This document shows positions 25,019 to 36,380 of a DNA stretch of 64,000 bases, piece by piece (within the stretch, counting starts at the first letter, position 1; each line of letters begins with the position of its first letter). A program made the position numbers and the translations under genes. The notes under the pieces are model-generated. The model was not told the origin of the DNA. It ran no database searches and saw only the letters and a program-made list of their open reading frames with translations. The DNA is taken from positions 434,001-498,000 of the forward strand of contig CAVPBZ010000013.1 of NCBI GenBank assembly GCA_963702235.1, read 5' to 3'. This DNA is from PALSA-505 sp963702235. Its GTDB lineage: Bacteria > Actinomycetota > Actinomycetes > Streptosporangiales > Streptosporangiaceae.

Positions 25019-26158
25019 ATGAGCAGCCCGCAGATGATCGACTGGGACGTGGCCATCGCGACCGGGGTGCGGTGGGTCCGTCCCGGGCCGCAGATCAGCA
25101 TGACGGACGCGAGGCGCGCGGTCACCGAACTCCGCGACCTCGCCGACGCCGTCCGCGATCCGGTCCGCGAGCTGACCGGGCTGCGCAGCCCCGAGGCAGC
25201 GGGCCAGGTCGCCGTCGTGGACCGGCCCGGCTGGATCCGGGCCAACGTCAACGGATTCCGCGTCGTGCTCGACCCGCTGGTGACCCGGCTGCAGGAGCGC
25301 GGCTCGGTGCCCCCCGCGGGCTCGGTCGTAACGGCGGTGGGATCACGGATGACCGGCATGCAGGCCGGGCTGATTCTCGCCTACCTGGCCAGCCGGGTGC
25401 TCGGCCAGTACGAGCTCTTCCTGCCGCCGGACGAGACCGGCGCGAACGGCGCGGCGCCGGCCGGGCTGACCCTGGTGGCGCCCAACATCGTGATGGTGGA
25501 GCGCGAGCTCGGTGTCAACCCGCATGACTTCAGGCGCTGGGTGTGCCTGCACGAGGAGACGCACCGGACCCAGTTCACCGCGGTGCCGTGGCTGCGCGGG
25601 TACGTCCAGGAGCAGATGACGGAGTTCCTGCTCGCCTCGGAGCTGGACCCGGCCGCGATACTCAAGCGGGTCCGGGCGGCGGCCGACGCGGTGGCCGGCG
25701 CGGTCCGCGGCGCCGACGACAGCGAGAGCCTGATCGAGGCCATCCAGACGCCCCGGCAGCGCGAGATTCTCGACCGGCTCACCTGCGTGATGACGCTGGT
25801 GGAGGGCCACGGCGACTACGTGATGGACGCGGTGGGACCGCGCGTCGTGCCGTCGGTCGCCGAGATCCGGGAGCGCTTCAACGCCCGCCGCGGCACGGCC
25901 GGCCGGATGGAGAAGGCGATCAGGCGGATCCTGGGCATCGACCTCAAGATGAAGCAGTACGCGCAGGGCTCGCGGTTCGTCCGGACGATCGTGGACGAGT
26001 CGGGCATGGACGTGTTCAACAAGGTCTGGACCTCGCCGCAGACGCTGCCGACGATGGAGGAGCTCAGCGCTCCGCATGCCTGGCTGGAGCGGGTGGCAGG
26101 CCGCGGTGCCGCCGGACCCGGCGAGCTGTACGGCCGCGCCGCAGGGGAAAGCTTCTAG
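25019..26158 (+). CDS. Zinc-dependent metalloprotease-like protein (DUF2342)
   Basis: 379 residues of the actinobacterial DUF2342 (zincin-like) family, sometimes labelled coenzyme F420 biosynthesis associated without proof. HEETH at residues 178-182 is a zincin motif, followed by an EFLLASEL segment and a later VEGHGDYVMDAVG that could supply the third ligand. GGTGGAGGC directly precedes the ATG at 25019. It precedes tilS, as in other actinobacteria. Function uncertain. Confidence 0.85.
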   Translation: MSSPQMIDWDVAIATGVRWVRPGPQISMTDARRAVTELRDLADAVRDPVRELTGLRSPEAAGQVAVVDRPGWIRANVNGFRVVLDPLVTRLQERGSVPPAGSVVTAVGSRMTGMQAGLILAYLASRVLGQYELFLPPDETGANGAAPAGLTLVAPNIVMVERELGVNPHDFRRWVCLHEETHRTQFTAVPWLRGYVQEQMTEFLLASELDPAAILKRVRAAADAVAGAVRGADDSESLIEAIQTPRQREILDRLTCVMTLVEGHGDYVMDAVGPRVVPSVAEIRERFNARRGTAGRMEKAIRRILGIDLKMKQYAQGSRFVRTIVDESGMDVFNKVWTSPQTLPTMEELSAPHAWLERVAGRGAAGPGELYGRAAGESF

Positions 26159-26168
26159 GCCTGGAGCC

Positions 26169-27746
26169 ATGGGCCCGCACCCGGCCGTGGCGGAGTTGCG
26201 CAGCGCCGTTCGGCAATGCCTGGATGACCTCGGGCCCGGCGACCTGGTGCTGGCCGCGTGCTCGGGTGGCGCCGACTCCCTGGCGCTCGCCGCCGCGCTG
26301 GCCTTCGTGGCCCCGCGGCAGCGGCTGCGGGCCGGCGGCGTCACCGTTGATCACCAGCTGCAGCCCGGGTCGGCCCGGCAGGCGGCGCGGGTCGCCGCGC
26401 AGCTGACCGGCCTCGGCCTCGTGCCGGTGCACGCCGTCGCGGTCACCGTGGCCGGGCCGGGCGGCCCGGAGGCGGCCGCGCGGGCGGCCAGGTACCGGGC
26501 CATCGGCGACTGCTGCCGGGCGACCGGAGCCGCCGCGGTGCTGCTCGGCCACACCCGCGATGACCAGGCCGAGACGGTGCTGCTCGGGCTGGCGCGCGGG
26601 TCGGGAAGCCGGTCGCTGGCCGGGATGCCCGAGCGGACCGGCCCGTACCGCCGGCCGTTCCTGGCCATCGGCCGGGACCGGACGACGGCGGCGTGCGCGG
26701 CGCTCGGCCTCGACGCCTGGCAGGACCCGCACAACACCGACAGCAGCTACGCGCGGGTGCGGGTGCGTCAGCATGCCCTGCCGGCCCTCGAGGCCGCGCT
26801 CGGGCCGGGCGTGAGCGAGGCGCTCGCGCGCACCGCCGGCCAGCTGCGGGCCGACGCCGAGGCGCTGGATGAGCTTGCCCTGCAGGCTGCCGAACGGCTG
26901 GCGCCCCAAGGCTCGGCGATGAGCGTCGTTGCCGTCACCGCGCTGCCTGCCGCGCTGCGGACCCGGGTGCTCCGCCGCGCGGCCATCGCGGCCGGCTGCC
27001 CGCCCGGCTCGCTGACCGCACGGCACATCGCCAGCCTGGACGAACTGCTCACCAGCTGGCACGGCCAGCGCTGGGTAGACCTGCCCGGCGGGGTACGGGG
27101 CGGGCGTCAGTGTGGCAAGCTGCGGTTCAGCACCGGCAGCCGGACCGGACGGAGGGCGCGGATGGACGCGAGCGACATGGGGGCCGACCTGAAGGAGGTG
27201 CTGATCAGCACGGAGCAGCTGCAGGAGCGGATCGCGGAGCTGGCCGCGCAGATTGACGCGGATTACGCCGGCCGCGAACTGCTCCTGGTCGGCGTGCTGA
27301 AGGGCGCCGTCATGGTGATGGCGGACCTGGCCCGGGCCATGCATACCCAGGTCCAGATGGACTGGATGGCCGTTTCTTCCTATGGCTCGGGCACTAAATC
27401 GTCGGGCGTCGTGCGCATTCTCAAGGATCTCGACACCGACATCACCGGCCGCCACGTCCTGGTCGTCGAGGACATCATCGATTCCGGCCTGACCCTGTCC
27501 TGGCTGGTCGGCAACCTGCGGTCCCGCGAGCCCGCGTCGGTGGACGTATGCGTCATGCTGCGCAAGCCCGGCGCGACGCAGAACGACGTCCCGGTCAGCT
27601 ACACCGGGTTCGACATCGGTGATGAATTCGTCATCGGCTACGGGCTTGACTACGCTGAGAAATACCGGAACCTGCCGTTCATCGGGACGCTGGCGCCGCA
27701 CGTCTACGGCGGCACGGGGAACACATTCCCCGATGAGAAACGTTGA
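26169..27746 (+). CDS. tilS-hpt: TilS tRNA-lysidine synthetase read in frame with HprT
   Basis: 525 codons without a stop. Residues ~1-325 are TilS, which modifies tRNA-Ile2 position 34: the PP-loop is CSGGADSLAL, with GHTRDDQAETVLLGLARGSG after. From ~332 the frame is hypoxanthine phosphoribosyltransferase: VGVLKGAVMVMADL, then VVEDIIDSGLTLSWL (the PRPP loop), and EFVIGYGLDY. An internal ATG at 27162 has a good GGAGG upstream, so hpt can start on its own. TilS-HprT fusions are known in Listeria; in actinobacteria the genes are usually adjacent. Either a fusion or an indel-removed stop. Confidence 0.85.
   Translation: MGPHPAVAELRSAVRQCLDDLGPGDLVLAACSGGADSLALAAALAFVAPRQRLRAGGVTVDHQLQPGSARQAARVAAQLTGLGLVPVHAVAVTVAGPGGPEAAARAARYRAIGDCCRATGAAAVLLGHTRDDQAETVLLGLARGSGSRSLAGMPERTGPYRRPFLAIGRDRTTAACAALGLDAWQDPHNTDSSYARVRVRQHALPALEAALGPGVSEALARTAGQLRADAEALDELALQAAERLAPQGSAMSVVAVTALPAALRTRVLRRAAIAAGCPPGSLTARHIASLDELLTSWHGQRWVDLPGGVRGGRQCGKLRFSTGSRTGRRARMDASDMGADLKEVLISTEQLQERIAELAAQIDADYAGRELLLVGVLKGAVMVMADLARAMHTQVQMDWMAVSSYGSGTKSSGVVRILKDLDTDITGRHVLVVEDIIDSGLTLSWLVGNLRSREPASVDVCVMLRKPGATQNDVPVSYTGFDIGDEFVIGYGLDYAEKYRNLPFIGTLAPHVYGGTGNTFPDEKR
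27162..27746 (+). CDS. hpt: Hypoxanthine phosphoribosyltransferase (internal start option)
   Basis: 194 residues if translated from the internal ATG, which has CGGAGG seven bases upstream. MDASDMGADLKEVLIS matches the usual N-terminus of actinobacterial Hpt, which argues that separate translation occurs. The enzyme salvages hypoxanthine or guanine with PRPP. The PRPP motif VEDIIDSG is intact. Confidence 0.8.
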   Translation: MDASDMGADLKEVLISTEQLQERIAELAAQIDADYAGRELLLVGVLKGAVMVMADLARAMHTQVQMDWMAVSSYGSGTKSSGVVRILKDLDTDITGRHVLVVEDIIDSGLTLSWLVGNLRSREPASVDVCVMLRKPGATQNDVPVSYTGFDIGDEFVIGYGLDYAEKYRNLPFIGTLAPHVYGGTGNTFPDEKR

Positions 27747-27963
27747 TCTGCACAGAAGGCCTGTCACCCGCGAAGCTGTGCTCCCTGGTGCCGGCCGCTG
27801 CGGGTGCGGTGTACCGTCGAGTATCCCGCATCACAGCCGGAACGAGAGGGAAGCCGGGTATGGCGCTGGGACGGCAATGTAGTCCCGCCGGTGGTCGGCG
27901 GGACATGACGCTAGTCGGGAGGGTCCGACCCCCGGCACCCCTAGTGGGCAGGGTCGTTCGTCG
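27747..27963. other. hpt-ftsH intergenic region
   Basis: 217 bases without a gene. It is G/C-rich with a CCCGCCGG/CGGCGGGA type hairpin near 27885-27903. No start-proximal promoter can be assigned with confidence. Confidence 0.3.
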
Positions 27964-29999
<2,036 letters not shown>

Positions 30000-30003
<4 letters not shown>

Positions 30004-30641
30004 CGTCCGCGACGGGCCCGCGGAACGTGATCGCGGGCCCGCCGCCCGGCGAGGCAGGCACCCCCGCGGCAGGCATCGATCACGGCCGGATCGAGCGCGC
30101 GGTCCGCGAGATCCTCATCGCCATCGGCGAGGACCCGGACCGGGACGGGCTCCGCGACACTCCCGCCCGGGTCGCCCGCGCTTACGCCGAGCAGTTCTCC
30201 GGAATGCGGCAGCGCCCGGAGGAGGTGCTCAGCACCGTTTTCGACGCCGATCACGATGAGATGGTGCTGGTCCGCGATATCGAGGTATACGGGACCTGCG
30301 AGCACCATCTCGTTCCCTTCATCGGCGTGGCCCATGTCGGGTATATCCCGAACGAGAAGGGCCAGATCACCGGGCTTTCCAAGCTCGCCAGGCTCATTGA
30401 CATTTACGCCAGGCGGCCGCAGGTGCAGGAGCGGATGACCAGCCAGGTGGCGGATGCGCTGATGAGCACTCTGGAGCCGCGAGGCGTTATGGTGGTGATC
30501 GAGGCAGAGCACTTGTGCATGACGATGCGGGGGGTGCGCAAGCCCGGTGCCAGGACACTCACGTCCGCCGTCCGCGGGATCTTCCGCGACTCGGACAGCA
30601 CCCGGGCCGAGGCGATGAGCCTGTTGTTCGGCCGGCGCTGA
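30000..30641 (+). CDS. folE: GTP cyclohydrolase I
   Basis: 213 residues. It makes dihydroneopterin triphosphate from GTP, the first folate step. Zinc ligands lie in VYGTCEHHLVPFIG and EHLCMTMRGV; the LSKLARLIDIYARRPQVQERMT block is diagnostic. An N-terminal ~30-residue Gly/Pro extension is present. ATGA overlap with ftsH puts it in the same operon. Confidence 0.96.
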
Positions 30642-30788
30642 GTGCAGTTCCGGGGGGAGCGCGGAATTGGTTGTCTTGCGGCCAAACGCTGACCGTTCGA
30701 TTACGCATCAATCGCCGATCATGTCACATGCTCGGATTAATCGTGGTTTTGGCGCACGGGGTGTTAGCGGCAAGTACGCTGGTACTCC
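30642..30788. other. folE-lysyltransferase intergenic region
   Basis: 147 bases, AT-richer than its surroundings (GATTACGCATCAATCG at ~30698). It may hold a promoter for the lysyltransferase: TTGGCG near 30752 and TACGCT near 30774. Confidence 0.35.
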
Positions 30789-32720
30789 GTGCTCCGGGGC
30801 CTGACGGATACATTCGAGATGAAGGAATACGACACAGCGGACGCTGGCGTGCACCCGCCCACCGTGACCCTCACCGGCGGCGACCCGAGCTCAGGCGATC
30901 AGGACGCCGGGCCGGGAGATCCGGCGTTCCGGCCGGATCACGACCGGCGGGATGCTGACCGGCCGTGCGCTGACCGGCGGAATCTGCGCAACACCGTGCC
31001 CAACGTGGTCGGCCTGTTCTGCATGCTCATCGGCCTGAGCGACATCATCTCGGTCATCAGCCCCGACTGGCAGGAAAGGCTGCGGAGAATGCACGCCGCG
31101 GTCCTGCCGGGCACGATGACGGCGCTCACCGGGACCGCGCTGGTGATCATCGGGCTGCTGCTGCTGATGCTCTCGCACGGGCTGCGGCGCAGGAAGCGCC
31201 GGGCCTGGCAGGCGGCCGTTGTCCTGCTCGCCTTCAATATCGGGATTCACCTGCTGCACGGGCTCGGCCACGTCTGGATTGTCGTTGTCTCCCTGATCGT
31301 GCTCGGCGCGCTGCTGTACTTCAACGATCATTTCTACGCCCGCGGCGATCCGCGGACCAGGTGGCGCGGATGGGCGGTGTTCTGCGGGCTCGCCGTGGCC
31401 GACCTGGCCATCGGCCTGGCCTACATCCTGCTGGCCCGCGGCCTGGCCGCGAACTACTCGTTCACCCAGCGGCTGCAGGACGTTCTCTACGGGCTCGTCG
31501 GGATCTCCGGGCCGGTCCACTTCGTGCCGGATTCCCGTGGTGACCTGTTCGGCCTGCTGACCACCGCGCTCGGCCTGTTCACCGTCGTCATGACCGGTTA
31601 CCTGTTCCTGCGCCCGGCCGAGCCCAAAGGCAGGCTGGGCCAGCGGGACGCCAGCAGCATCCGGGATCTCCTCTCCCGGCACGGCGAGCGGGACTCGCTC
31701 GGCTACTTCGCGCTGCGCAGCGACAAGAACGTGGTGTGGTCGCCGACCGGCAAGTCCTGCATCTGCTACCGGGTGGTGTCCGGGGTGATGCTGGCCAGCG
31801 CGGACCCGATCGGCGATCCCGAGGCGTGGCCCGGCGCCATCAGCGCGTTCCTCGACGAGGCCGCCAACCACGCGTGGGTGCCTGCCGTGATGGGCTGCAG
31901 CGAGCTCGGCGCCGAGATCTGGTGCCGGGAGGGATGCATGACGGCGCTGGAGCTCGGCGACGAGGCGATCGTCGGGGTGGCCGACTTCAGCCTGGCCGGC
32001 CGTCAGATGCGCAACGTGCGGCAGATGGTGTCCCGCGTCGGCCGGCAGGGCTACGTGGCCGAGGTCCGGCGGCTCGGGGACGTTTCTCCCCAGGAGATCG
32101 AGAACATCGTCCGGCAGGCCGACTCCTGGCGCGGCAGCCCCACCGAGCGCGGCTTCTCCATGGCGCTCGGCCGGGTCGGCGGCCCCGGCGACGACGACTG
32201 CGTGCTGGCCACCGCCACCGAGAACGGCGTGCTGCGGGCCCTGCTGCACTTCGTTCCCTGGGGCAGCGACGGGCTGTCCCTCGACCTGATGCGCCGGGAC
32301 AGGTCGTCCCAGCCGGGGCTCAACGACTTCCTCATCGTGGAGGCGATCAAGGCGGCCCCGTCCCTCGGGGTCAAGCACCTGTCGCTGAACTTCGCCGTGT
32401 TCCGGGCCGCGCTGGAGCGGGGCGAGAAGATCGGGGCCGGACCGGTGCTGCGCGCCTGGCGGTCGCTGCTGGTGTTCGCCTCCCGGTGGTTCCAGATCGA
32501 GTCGCTGTACAAGTTCAACGCCAAGTTCTGCCCGGTCTGGCAGCCGCGGTTCTTCGTCTTCCCCAGCACCAGGGACGCGCCGCGGATCGCGCTGGCGGCC
32601 CTGGAGGCCGAGGCCTTCCTCGTCTGGCCCCGGCTCGAGCTGCGCCGGATGGCGCGCAAGCTCAGCCTCGGCAAGCTCCGGCGGCGGCTGCAGCGGTGGT
32701 CGCGCCGGGGCGCCGCCTGA
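30789..32720 (+). CDS. MprF-like phosphatidylglycerol lysyltransferase domain membrane protein
   Basis: 643 residues. An acidic/polar N-terminus (~75 residues) precedes ~6 transmembrane helices, then a DUF2156 domain (from ~residue 290) of the MprF/LysX type with DSLGYFALRSDKNVVWSP, SGVMLASADPIGD, and the late GVKHLSLNFAVFR and LYKFNAKFCPVWQPRF motifs. Such domains move an aminoacyl group from tRNA to phosphatidylglycerol and reduce surface charge. No LysRS domain is fused, and lysS is close by. The GTG at 30789 and ATG at 30819 are both possible starts. Confidence 0.82.
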   Translation: MLRGLTDTFEMKEYDTADAGVHPPTVTLTGGDPSSGDQDAGPGDPAFRPDHDRRDADRPCADRRNLRNTVPNVVGLFCMLIGLSDIISVISPDWQERLRRMHAAVLPGTMTALTGTALVIIGLLLLMLSHGLRRRKRRAWQAAVVLLAFNIGIHLLHGLGHVWIVVVSLIVLGALLYFNDHFYARGDPRTRWRGWAVFCGLAVADLAIGLAYILLARGLAANYSFTQRLQDVLYGLVGISGPVHFVPDSRGDLFGLLTTALGLFTVVMTGYLFLRPAEPKGRLGQRDASSIRDLLSRHGERDSLGYFALRSDKNVVWSPTGKSCICYRVVSGVMLASADPIGDPEAWPGAISAFLDEAANHAWVPAVMGCSELGAEIWCREGCMTALELGDEAIVGVADFSLAGRQMRNVRQMVSRVGRQGYVAEVRRLGDVSPQEIENIVRQADSWRGSPTERGFSMALGRVGGPGDDDCVLATATENGVLRALLHFVPWGSDGLSLDLMRRDRSSQPGLNDFLIVEAIKAAPSLGVKHLSLNFAVFRAALERGEKIGAGPVLRAWRSLLVFASRWFQIESLYKFNAKFCPVWQPRFFVFPSTRDAPRIALAALEAEAFLVWPRLELRRMARKLSLGKLRRRLQRWSRRGAA

Positions 32721-32773
32721 GACCAGGTGCGGCGCGCCTGAGGCCAGCCACATCAGCCACATAGGCTGACTGG

Positions 32774-33790
32774 GTGAGCGGACACCAGCCGGAGCGAGCG
32801 GCGGCCGAGCGGCCGGGCGTGCTGCCCGGCCTGCCCGCTGCTGACCGCTGCCTGGTCATGGGCGTGGTGAACGTCACACCGGACTCCTTCTCCGACGGCG
32901 GTGCCTGGTACGGCACCGACGCCGCGGTCAGCCGCGGGCTGCAGCTCGCGGCCCAGGGCGCCGACCTGGTCAACGTGGGCGGGGAATCCACCCGCCCCGG
33001 CGCCCAGCGGGTATCGGACGCCGAGGAACTGCGCCGGGTGGTCCCGGTCATCAGCGCACTGGCCGCGGCGGGCGTGCGGGTGAGCGTGGACACGATGCGG
33101 ACCCGGGTCGCCGAGGCCGCGCTGGCCGCCGGTGCGTGCCTGGTCAACGACGTGAGCGGCGGGCTTGCGGATCCGCAGATGCCACGCCTGGTGGCGACGG
33201 CCGGCGTGGCTTATGTCGTCATGCACTGGCGCGGGCACAGCCACGACATGATGCGGCGGGCGGTCTACCGTGACGTGGTGGGCGAGGTCAGCGCCGAACT
33301 GCGGCGCCGGGTCAACATCGTCGTCGCCGAGGGGGTGGACCCCGGCCGCATCATCCTCGATCCCGGCCTGGGATTCGCCAAGCGTCCCGCGCACAACTGG
33401 GAACTGCTCACCCGGCTGGACGAGATCGCCACCCTCGGCGGCGGCGGTCCCCGGTTCCCGGTCCTGATCGGCGCCTCCAGGAAGAGCTTCCTCGGCAAGC
33501 TGCTGGCCGGACCCGACGGCACGCCGCGGTCGTTCGCCGGCAGCGATGCCGCGACGGTCGCGGTGACCGCGCTCGCCGCCGCGGCCGGCGCCTGGGGGGT
33601 CCGGGTGCACGAGGTCCCGGACAACGTGGACGCGGTCCGGGTGGCTACGGCCTGGCGCGGCGGGTCGCCGGTCAGGCCCGACCCCCTGGCCGGCCAGCCG
33701 GCCGGCCGCCCGGCCCTGGCGGGCTCGCCGTCCCCGGTCAGCCGGCCGACCCCTGCGGGCTCGCCGGCCCCTCCTGCGGCGCGCGGATGA
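32774..33790 (+). CDS. folP: Dihydropteroate synthase
   Basis: 338 residues. Joins p-aminobenzoate to the pterin and is the sulfonamide target. VMGVVNVTPDSFSDGG, VNVGGESTRPGA and the IILDPGLGFAK and GASRKSF motifs are all present. A Pro/Ala/Ser-rich tail of ~40 residues is unusual. Its stop overlaps folB (ATGA). Confidence 0.96.
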   Translation: MSGHQPERAAAERPGVLPGLPAADRCLVMGVVNVTPDSFSDGGAWYGTDAAVSRGLQLAAQGADLVNVGGESTRPGAQRVSDAEELRRVVPVISALAAAGVRVSVDTMRTRVAEAALAAGACLVNDVSGGLADPQMPRLVATAGVAYVVMHWRGHSHDMMRRAVYRDVVGEVSAELRRRVNIVVAEGVDPGRIILDPGLGFAKRPAHNWELLTRLDEIATLGGGGPRFPVLIGASRKSFLGKLLAGPDGTPRSFAGSDAATVAVTALAAAAGAWGVRVHEVPDNVDAVRVATAWRGGSPVRPDPLAGQPAGRPALAGSPSPVSRPTPAGSPAPPAARG

Positions 33791-34152
33791 GCCTGGATCG
33801 CGTCGCCCTGCGCGGGCTGCGGGTGCGCGGCAGGCACGGCGTTCACTCCAGCGAGCGCCGCGACGGCCAGGACTTCGTGGTCAACGCGGTGCTCGGCCTG
33901 GACACCCGGTCGGCCGCCGCCGGCGACGACCTGTCCCGTACCGTCAACTACGGCATCCTGGCTGAGCGGCTGGCCGCCGTGGTGGCCGGCGAGCCGGTGC
34001 AGCTGATCGAGACCCTGGCCGACCGGCTGGCCAGCGTGTGCCTGGCGGAGCCACTCGTGCAGGAGGTAGAGATCACCGTGCACAAGCCGCAGGCGCCGCT
34101 GCTCCACGCGTTCGATGATGTGACCGTCACCATTCAGCGGAGGCGAGCATGA
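33787..34152 (+). CDS. folB: Dihydroneopterin aldolase
   Basis: 121 residues. Cleaves dihydroneopterin to hydroxymethyl-dihydropterin and glycolaldehyde. LRGLRVRGRHGVHSSERRDGQDFVV and TVNYGILAERL are typical, with the catalytic Lys in HKPQAP. Overlaps folP upstream and the ATG of folK downstream. Confidence 0.95.
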   Translation: MSLDRVALRGLRVRGRHGVHSSERRDGQDFVVNAVLGLDTRSAAAGDDLSRTVNYGILAERLAAVVAGEPVQLIETLADRLASVCLAEPLVQEVEITVHKPQAPLLHAFDDVTVTIQRRRA

Positions 34153-34698
34153 CGGGACCGGCTCAGCCGGCTGCAGCCGGCGGAGTCGCCGGAGCCGCGC
34201 CGTGTCGTCCTGGCGCTGGGCAGCAACCTCGGTGACCGGCTGGAGAACCTGCAGGGCGCGGTGGACGCGCTGTTCGACGCGCCCGGCCTTGACTTCCGTG
34301 CGGCGTCGCCGGTCTACGAGACCGCGCCCGTCGGCGGCCCGCAGCAGCCTGATTACCTCAACGCCGTCATCACGGTGGATACCGCACTGCCGGCCCGGAC
34401 GATTCTGGACCGCGCGCATGGTGCCGAGGAGGCCTTCCAGCGGGTGCGCGAGGTGGCCTGGGGGCCGCGCACCCTCGACGTGGACCTGATCGTCTGCGGT
34501 GACGAGATCAGCGACGATCCCGAGCTCACCCTGCCGCACCCGCGGGCGCACGAGCGCGCCTTCGTGCTCGCGCCCTGGCACGACATCGAGCCGGACGCCG
34601 AGATACCCGGCCGCGGCCGGGTCGAGGACCTGCTCAAGGCGGTCGGCCTGGACGGTGTCCACCGCGTCAACGGCAGCGGGCTGCAGCCGCCGGCATGA
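34149..34698 (+). pseudogene. folK: HPPK pyrophosphokinase FolK, frameshifted near the N-terminus
   Basis: The ATG at 34149 overlaps the folB stop and has a good GGAGG, but its frame runs to a TGA after ~28 codons. The conserved HPPK sequence (VVLALGSNLGDRLENLQ, the GPRTLDVDLI core, LPHPRAHERAFVL) lies in another frame from ~34198 to 34698. One extra base, or two missing, between 34150 and 34197 explains it. folK is normally essential, so a sequence error is more likely than loss. The stop overlaps the next gene. Confidence 0.85.
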
Positions 34699-35189
34699 CT
34701 CCGACGCGGGCCCGCTGGCTCGTCACGCTGGCCGTGGCGAGCGCCGCAGCTGTATGGCTGCTGCTCAGGCACTTCTATGCCGGCCTGGCCCCGCTGCCGT
34801 GGACGCCGGTGCCGACGCTCCTGCTGCTCGGCATCGTCGAAGGCTGGGCCGGCCGCGGGCTGCGGGCCAGGCTGGCCGGCCGGAACCGGGCCACGCAGAA
34901 CGGCAGCGGCTCGGCTCGGCTCAGGCCGCTGCCGCCGATCGCGATCGCGCGCACGGCCGCGCTGGCCAAGGCGAGCGCGCACGCGGCGGCGGTCATCGCC
35001 GGCCTGGCCGCCGGGTTCGTGATCTACCTGGGTGGCTCGCTGAGCAAGACGATCCCCCGCGGCGACGTGTTCTCCGCCGCCGGGACGTTCGTCGGCGCCA
35101 TAGCCCTGGTGGCGGGCGCCCTCTACCTGGAGCGGTCCTGCCGCGTGCCGCCGGACCCTGACGAGCGCGACCGGTCCCGGGACCGGTGA
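34695..35189 (+). CDS. DUF3180 membrane protein
   Basis: 164 residues with four predicted transmembrane helices (~10-24, ~38-50, ~95-115, ~125-143). DUF3180 proteins sit after folK in many actinobacteria, but their job is not known. The start overlaps the folK stop (ATGA). Confidence 0.88.
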   Translation: MTPTRARWLVTLAVASAAAVWLLLRHFYAGLAPLPWTPVPTLLLLGIVEGWAGRGLRARLAGRNRATQNGSGSARLRPLPPIAIARTAALAKASAHAAAVIAGLAAGFVIYLGGSLSKTIPRGDVFSAAGTFVGAIALVAGALYLERSCRVPPDPDERDRSRDR

Positions 35190-35342
35190 GGTTCCCGGCA
35201 GACGGTCCCGGCGGCCATCGGGCCGCTCGCAGCGGCGCCCAGGAGTCGGTCCCGGAAGCGCACCCGGCTGACGGTCCCGGCTTGGATATGCTGATCGCGG
35301 TCGTCCGGTACCGGGTGAGGACTGGAACGAGATGGAGCCACA

Positions 35343-36380
35343 GTGAGCGCGGGTCAGGCCACGGCGCAGGCACGGCCGCATCCGGCCAGGCTCAGGATCG
35401 GTGTTGTCGGCACCGGCCGGGTCGGCTCGGTACTCGGCGCCGCGCTGGCGCGCGCGGGACACACGGTGGTGGCCGCGTCCGCCGTCTCCGAGGCCTCGGT
35501 CCGCCGGGCGCACGCCATCCTGCCCGGAGTGCCGCTCAGCGACCCGCGCGAGGTGGCGGCCCGCGCCGAGCTCGTCTTGCTGACCGTGCCGGATGGCGCG
35601 CTGCCCGGCCTGGTCGCGGGCCTGGCGGCCACCGGCGCCGAGTTGTCGGGCCGGCTGCTCGTGCACACGAGCGGCCGCTACGGCACCGGCGTGCTCGAGC
35701 CCGCGGTCAGGCGCGGCGCGCTTCCCCTCGCCCTGCACCCGGTGATGACGTTCACCGGCCGGCCGGATGACCTGGCCCGGCTCGAAGGCGTCAGCTTCGG
35801 CGTGACGGCGCCGGACCGGCTGCGGATGGTCGCCGATGCGCTGGTGATCGAGATGGGCGGCGAGCCCGTGCTGATCCGGGAGGAGGACCGCGGGCTCTAT
35901 CACGCCGCGCTGGCCAGCGCGGCGAACCACCTCGTCGCCCTGGTCGCCGAGTCCGCGGATCTGCTCCGCTCCGCCGGGGTCGCCAACCCGGGGCGGCTGC
36001 TCAGCCCGCTGCTGTACGCCGCGCTCGACAACGCGCTGCGGCTCGGCGACGCCGGCCTGACCGGGCCGGTCGCCCGGGGCGACGCCGACACCGTCGCCCG
36101 GCACATCGAGGTGCTGGGCCAGTACTCGCCGCAGGCACGGGCTGCCTACCTGGCGCTGGCCAGGCTGACCGCTGGCCGCGCGCTCGCGGCGGGCCTGCTC
36201 GCGCCGGCCGACGCGCGGCGCCTGCTGGACGTGCTCGCCGACCCGGCCGCGCCGGGCGGCCGGGACGAGCCTGCCGGTGGCGCGCCGGGCGGCCCGGGCG
36301 AGCCCCCTGGAGCCGGACCGGACGGTCCTGCCGGCCCTGGCGGTGCCGGTCCTGGCGGTACGGGCGAGCCGGGCGGATGA
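35343..36380 (+). CDS. Rossmann-fold dehydrogenase with DUF2520 domain
   Basis: 345 residues. The N-terminal Rossmann fold has IGVVGTGRVGSVLGAALARAGH (residues ~19-40, Gly-rich dinucleotide loop), and the C-terminal DUF2520 helical domain holds HTSGRYGTGVL, LALHPVMTFTG and YHAALASAANHLVAL. It resembles ketopantoate reductase and ProC-like enzymes in layout. It overlaps panC by four bases (ATGA), so a role in pantothenate synthesis (ketopantoate reduction) is a fair inference. The tail is Gly/Pro-rich. Confidence 0.8.
   Translation: MSAGQATAQARPHPARLRIGVVGTGRVGSVLGAALARAGHTVVAASAVSEASVRRAHAILPGVPLSDPREVAARAELVLLTVPDGALPGLVAGLAATGAELSGRLLVHTSGRYGTGVLEPAVRRGALPLALHPVMTFTGRPDDLARLEGVSFGVTAPDRLRMVADALVIEMGGEPVLIREEDRGLYHAALASAANHLVALVAESADLLRSAGVANPGRLLSPLLYAALDNALRLGDAGLTGPVARGDADTVARHIEVLGQYSPQARAAYLALARLTAGRALAAGLLAPADARRLLDVLADPAAPGGRDEPAGGAPGGPGEPPGAGPDGPAGPGGAGPGGTGEPGG

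Noticed and set aside
24170..26158. A 662-codon frame spanning dacB and the zincin gene
   Set aside because: Its first part is an out-of-frame reading of dacB; only the part from 25019 is the zincin gene.
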